From Brucella pseudintermedia (GTDB lineage: Bacteria; Pseudomonadota; Alphaproteobacteria; Rhizobiales; Rhizobiaceae): a stretch of 64,000 nucleotides of DNA. The notes under the pieces were generated by a model that worked only from the letters and a program-made list of their open reading frames with translations, was not told the DNA's origin and did no database searches. The stretch lies in NCBI RefSeq assembly GCF_042697365.1, contig NZ_CP137604.1; one strand, given 5' to 3'. Shown here one piece after another: positions 63,104-64,000 of the stretch (position 1 is its first letter; every line of letters begins with the position of its first letter). The translations under genes and the position numbers were made by a program.

Positions 63104-64000
63104 ATGATCCAGGCTTCATCGGTTAAGCGGTCTATTGTCTTTTTTCTTGTTCCAAATTTTTCGATGATTGCTTTCGCAACGGCCATCGAGCCATTGCGTA
63201 TTGCAAATCGAATGCTGGGTTATGACGCCTATCGATGGCGGCTGACATCGGTTGACGGAAAGCCGGTAACGGCTTCCAACGGTGTGGAATGCGCTGTCAA
63301 CGCCTCGCTGGAAGACGAGCGGCGCTTTCTGCAGCGCGAACAGCGTCCATCGATGGTGTTCGTCTGTTCCGGCGTCTATGTGGAGGAATTCAGGAACAAA
63401 TCCGTCTTCGCGTGGCTGCGCGAAGAGTATAATCGCGGCGTTGCGGTCGGCGGGCTTTGTACTGGGGCGCATATACTGGCGGCAGCCGGGCTTCTATCTG
63501 GAAAGCGCTGCGCCATTCACTGGGAAAATCTCCCCGGCTTCTCGGAAGCATTCCCCAAAGCTGAGGTTTATGCTGATCTTTTTGAGGTTGATAGCAACCT
63601 CTACACCTGCGCAGGCGGAACCGCTTCGCTTGATATGATGCTGAAACTGATCGGGGATGATTTCGATGCAAACCTGGTCAACAAGATTTGCGAGCAAGCG
63701 CTGACGGACCGTGTTCGCAGCCCTCAGGATCGCCAGCGCCTGCCGCTGCGCGCCCGTCTCGGCATCCAAAATTCGAAGGTGCTGACTATCATCGAGATGA
63801 TGGAAGCCAATCTTTCGGAACCTCAGGCGCTGATCAATGTCGCTCATACGATAGGTCTGTCTCGCCGGCAGGTGGAACGGCTTTTCCGTCAGGAAATGGG
63901 TCGGTCGCCGGCACGCTATTACCTTGAAATCCGCTTGGATCGGGCACGGCATCTGTTGCTGCAGTCATCCATGCCCGTTGTTGAAGTTGCAGTTGCCTGC
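63104..64000 (+). CDS. GlxA/AraC family regulator, cut by window edge
   Basis: The visible 299 codons encode a GlxA-type regulator: an N-terminal DJ-1/PfpI-like domain (FFLVPNFSMIAFATAIEPLR, GGLCTGAHILAAAG) and a C-terminal AraC helix-turn-helix region beginning at about residue 220 (LSRRQVERLFRQEMGRSP, YYLEIRLDRARHLL). Members sense small molecules such as quaternary amines or amino acids; the ligand here is unknown. ATG 63104 starts the protein; a CCGGGTC / GACCCGG inverted repeat lies 76-95 nt upstream. The C-terminal end is outside the window. Confidence 0.88.
   Translation, partial: MIQASSVKRSIVFFLVPNFSMIAFATAIEPLRIANRMLGYDAYRWRLTSVDGKPVTASNGVECAVNASLEDERRFLQREQRPSMVFVCSGVYVEEFRNKSVFAWLREEYNRGVAVGGLCTGAHILAAAGLLSGKRCAIHWENLPGFSEAFPKAEVYADLFEVDSNLYTCAGGTASLDMMLKLIGDDFDANLVNKICEQALTDRVRSPQDRQRLPLRARLGIQNSKVLTIIEMMEANLSEPQALINVAHTIGLSRRQVERLFRQEMGRSPARYYLEIRLDRARHLLLQSSMPVVEVAVAC

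Noticed and set aside
1..64000. CRISPR array, prophage or toxin-antitoxin system
   Set aside because: No regularly spaced repeats, phage structural genes or paired toxin-antitoxin frames are seen; the entericidin-like gene is single.

Overview
The window is 64 kb of a GC-rich alphaproteobacterial chromosome. Gene content and protein character point to the Brucellaceae (Brucella/Ochrobactrum): an Omp25/Omp31-type outer-membrane barrel, the CobR corrin reductase known from Brucella, a RirA-type iron operator, CbtA/CbtB, and dispersed palindromic repeats of the rhizobial RIME kind. The genus is inferred from family knowledge; no database search was run.

Layout. 1-16.5 kb holds housekeeping and envelope genes, mostly on the minus strand: cysE (cut by the left edge), an alpha/beta hydrolase, a DUF192 protein, a double cold-shock protein, gloA, a complete IS1182-family insertion sequence sitting inside a terminator hairpin, a Tim44-like protein, recJ, glpX, an ABC-F ATPase, hom, an alaC-type aminotransferase, a lipoprotein and a YcbK/M15-type murein peptidase. 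16.6-21 kb has two tandem tRNA-Glu(UUC) genes, a DUF2218 protein, a 37-residue membrane peptide, sfsA, map, radC and an outer-membrane barrel. 21.2-27.8 kb is a dipeptide module: an M19 dipeptidase followed by a five-part ABC importer.

27.8-57 kb is a large cobalamin (B12) region, split into several short operons. Present are cobA, cobI, cobG, cobJ (fused to a CbiG-like region), cobM, cbiD, cobK, cobL, cobH, cobB, cobN, cobR, cobO, cobQ, cobC, cobD, cobP, cobE, cobW and cbtAB. This is the oxygen-dependent, late-cobalt route (CobG, CobN, CobR), but CobF is absent and the anaerobic-type CbiD and CbiG stand in the cluster. CobST, CobU and CobV are not in the window. A cobalamin riboswitch precedes cbtB-cbtA-cobP-cobW-cobN-cobO, so vitamin B12 should repress cobalt uptake and chelation. 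An iron-regulated siderophore-interacting flavoprotein lies just downstream of cobL. Passenger genes are an orphan periplasmic binding protein, a secreted hydrolase, a TerB-like protein, a TSUP transporter, an EamA transporter and a PAP2 phosphatase in an AT-rich patch.

57-64 kb carries a valine-catabolism pair (acyl-CoA dehydrogenase and mmsB), a membrane GT-C glycosyltransferase, an entericidin-like lipoprotein, a LysR regulator, a DUF1127 protein and a GlxA/AraC-type regulator cut by the right edge.

Most notable are the IS that duplicated a whole 20-bp terminator hairpin, the hybrid B12 route, palindromic repeats that supply stop and start codons of neighbouring genes, and the iron operator at the siderophore-reductase promoter. 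I see no CRISPR array, prophage, rRNA operon or clearly new multi-gene system.
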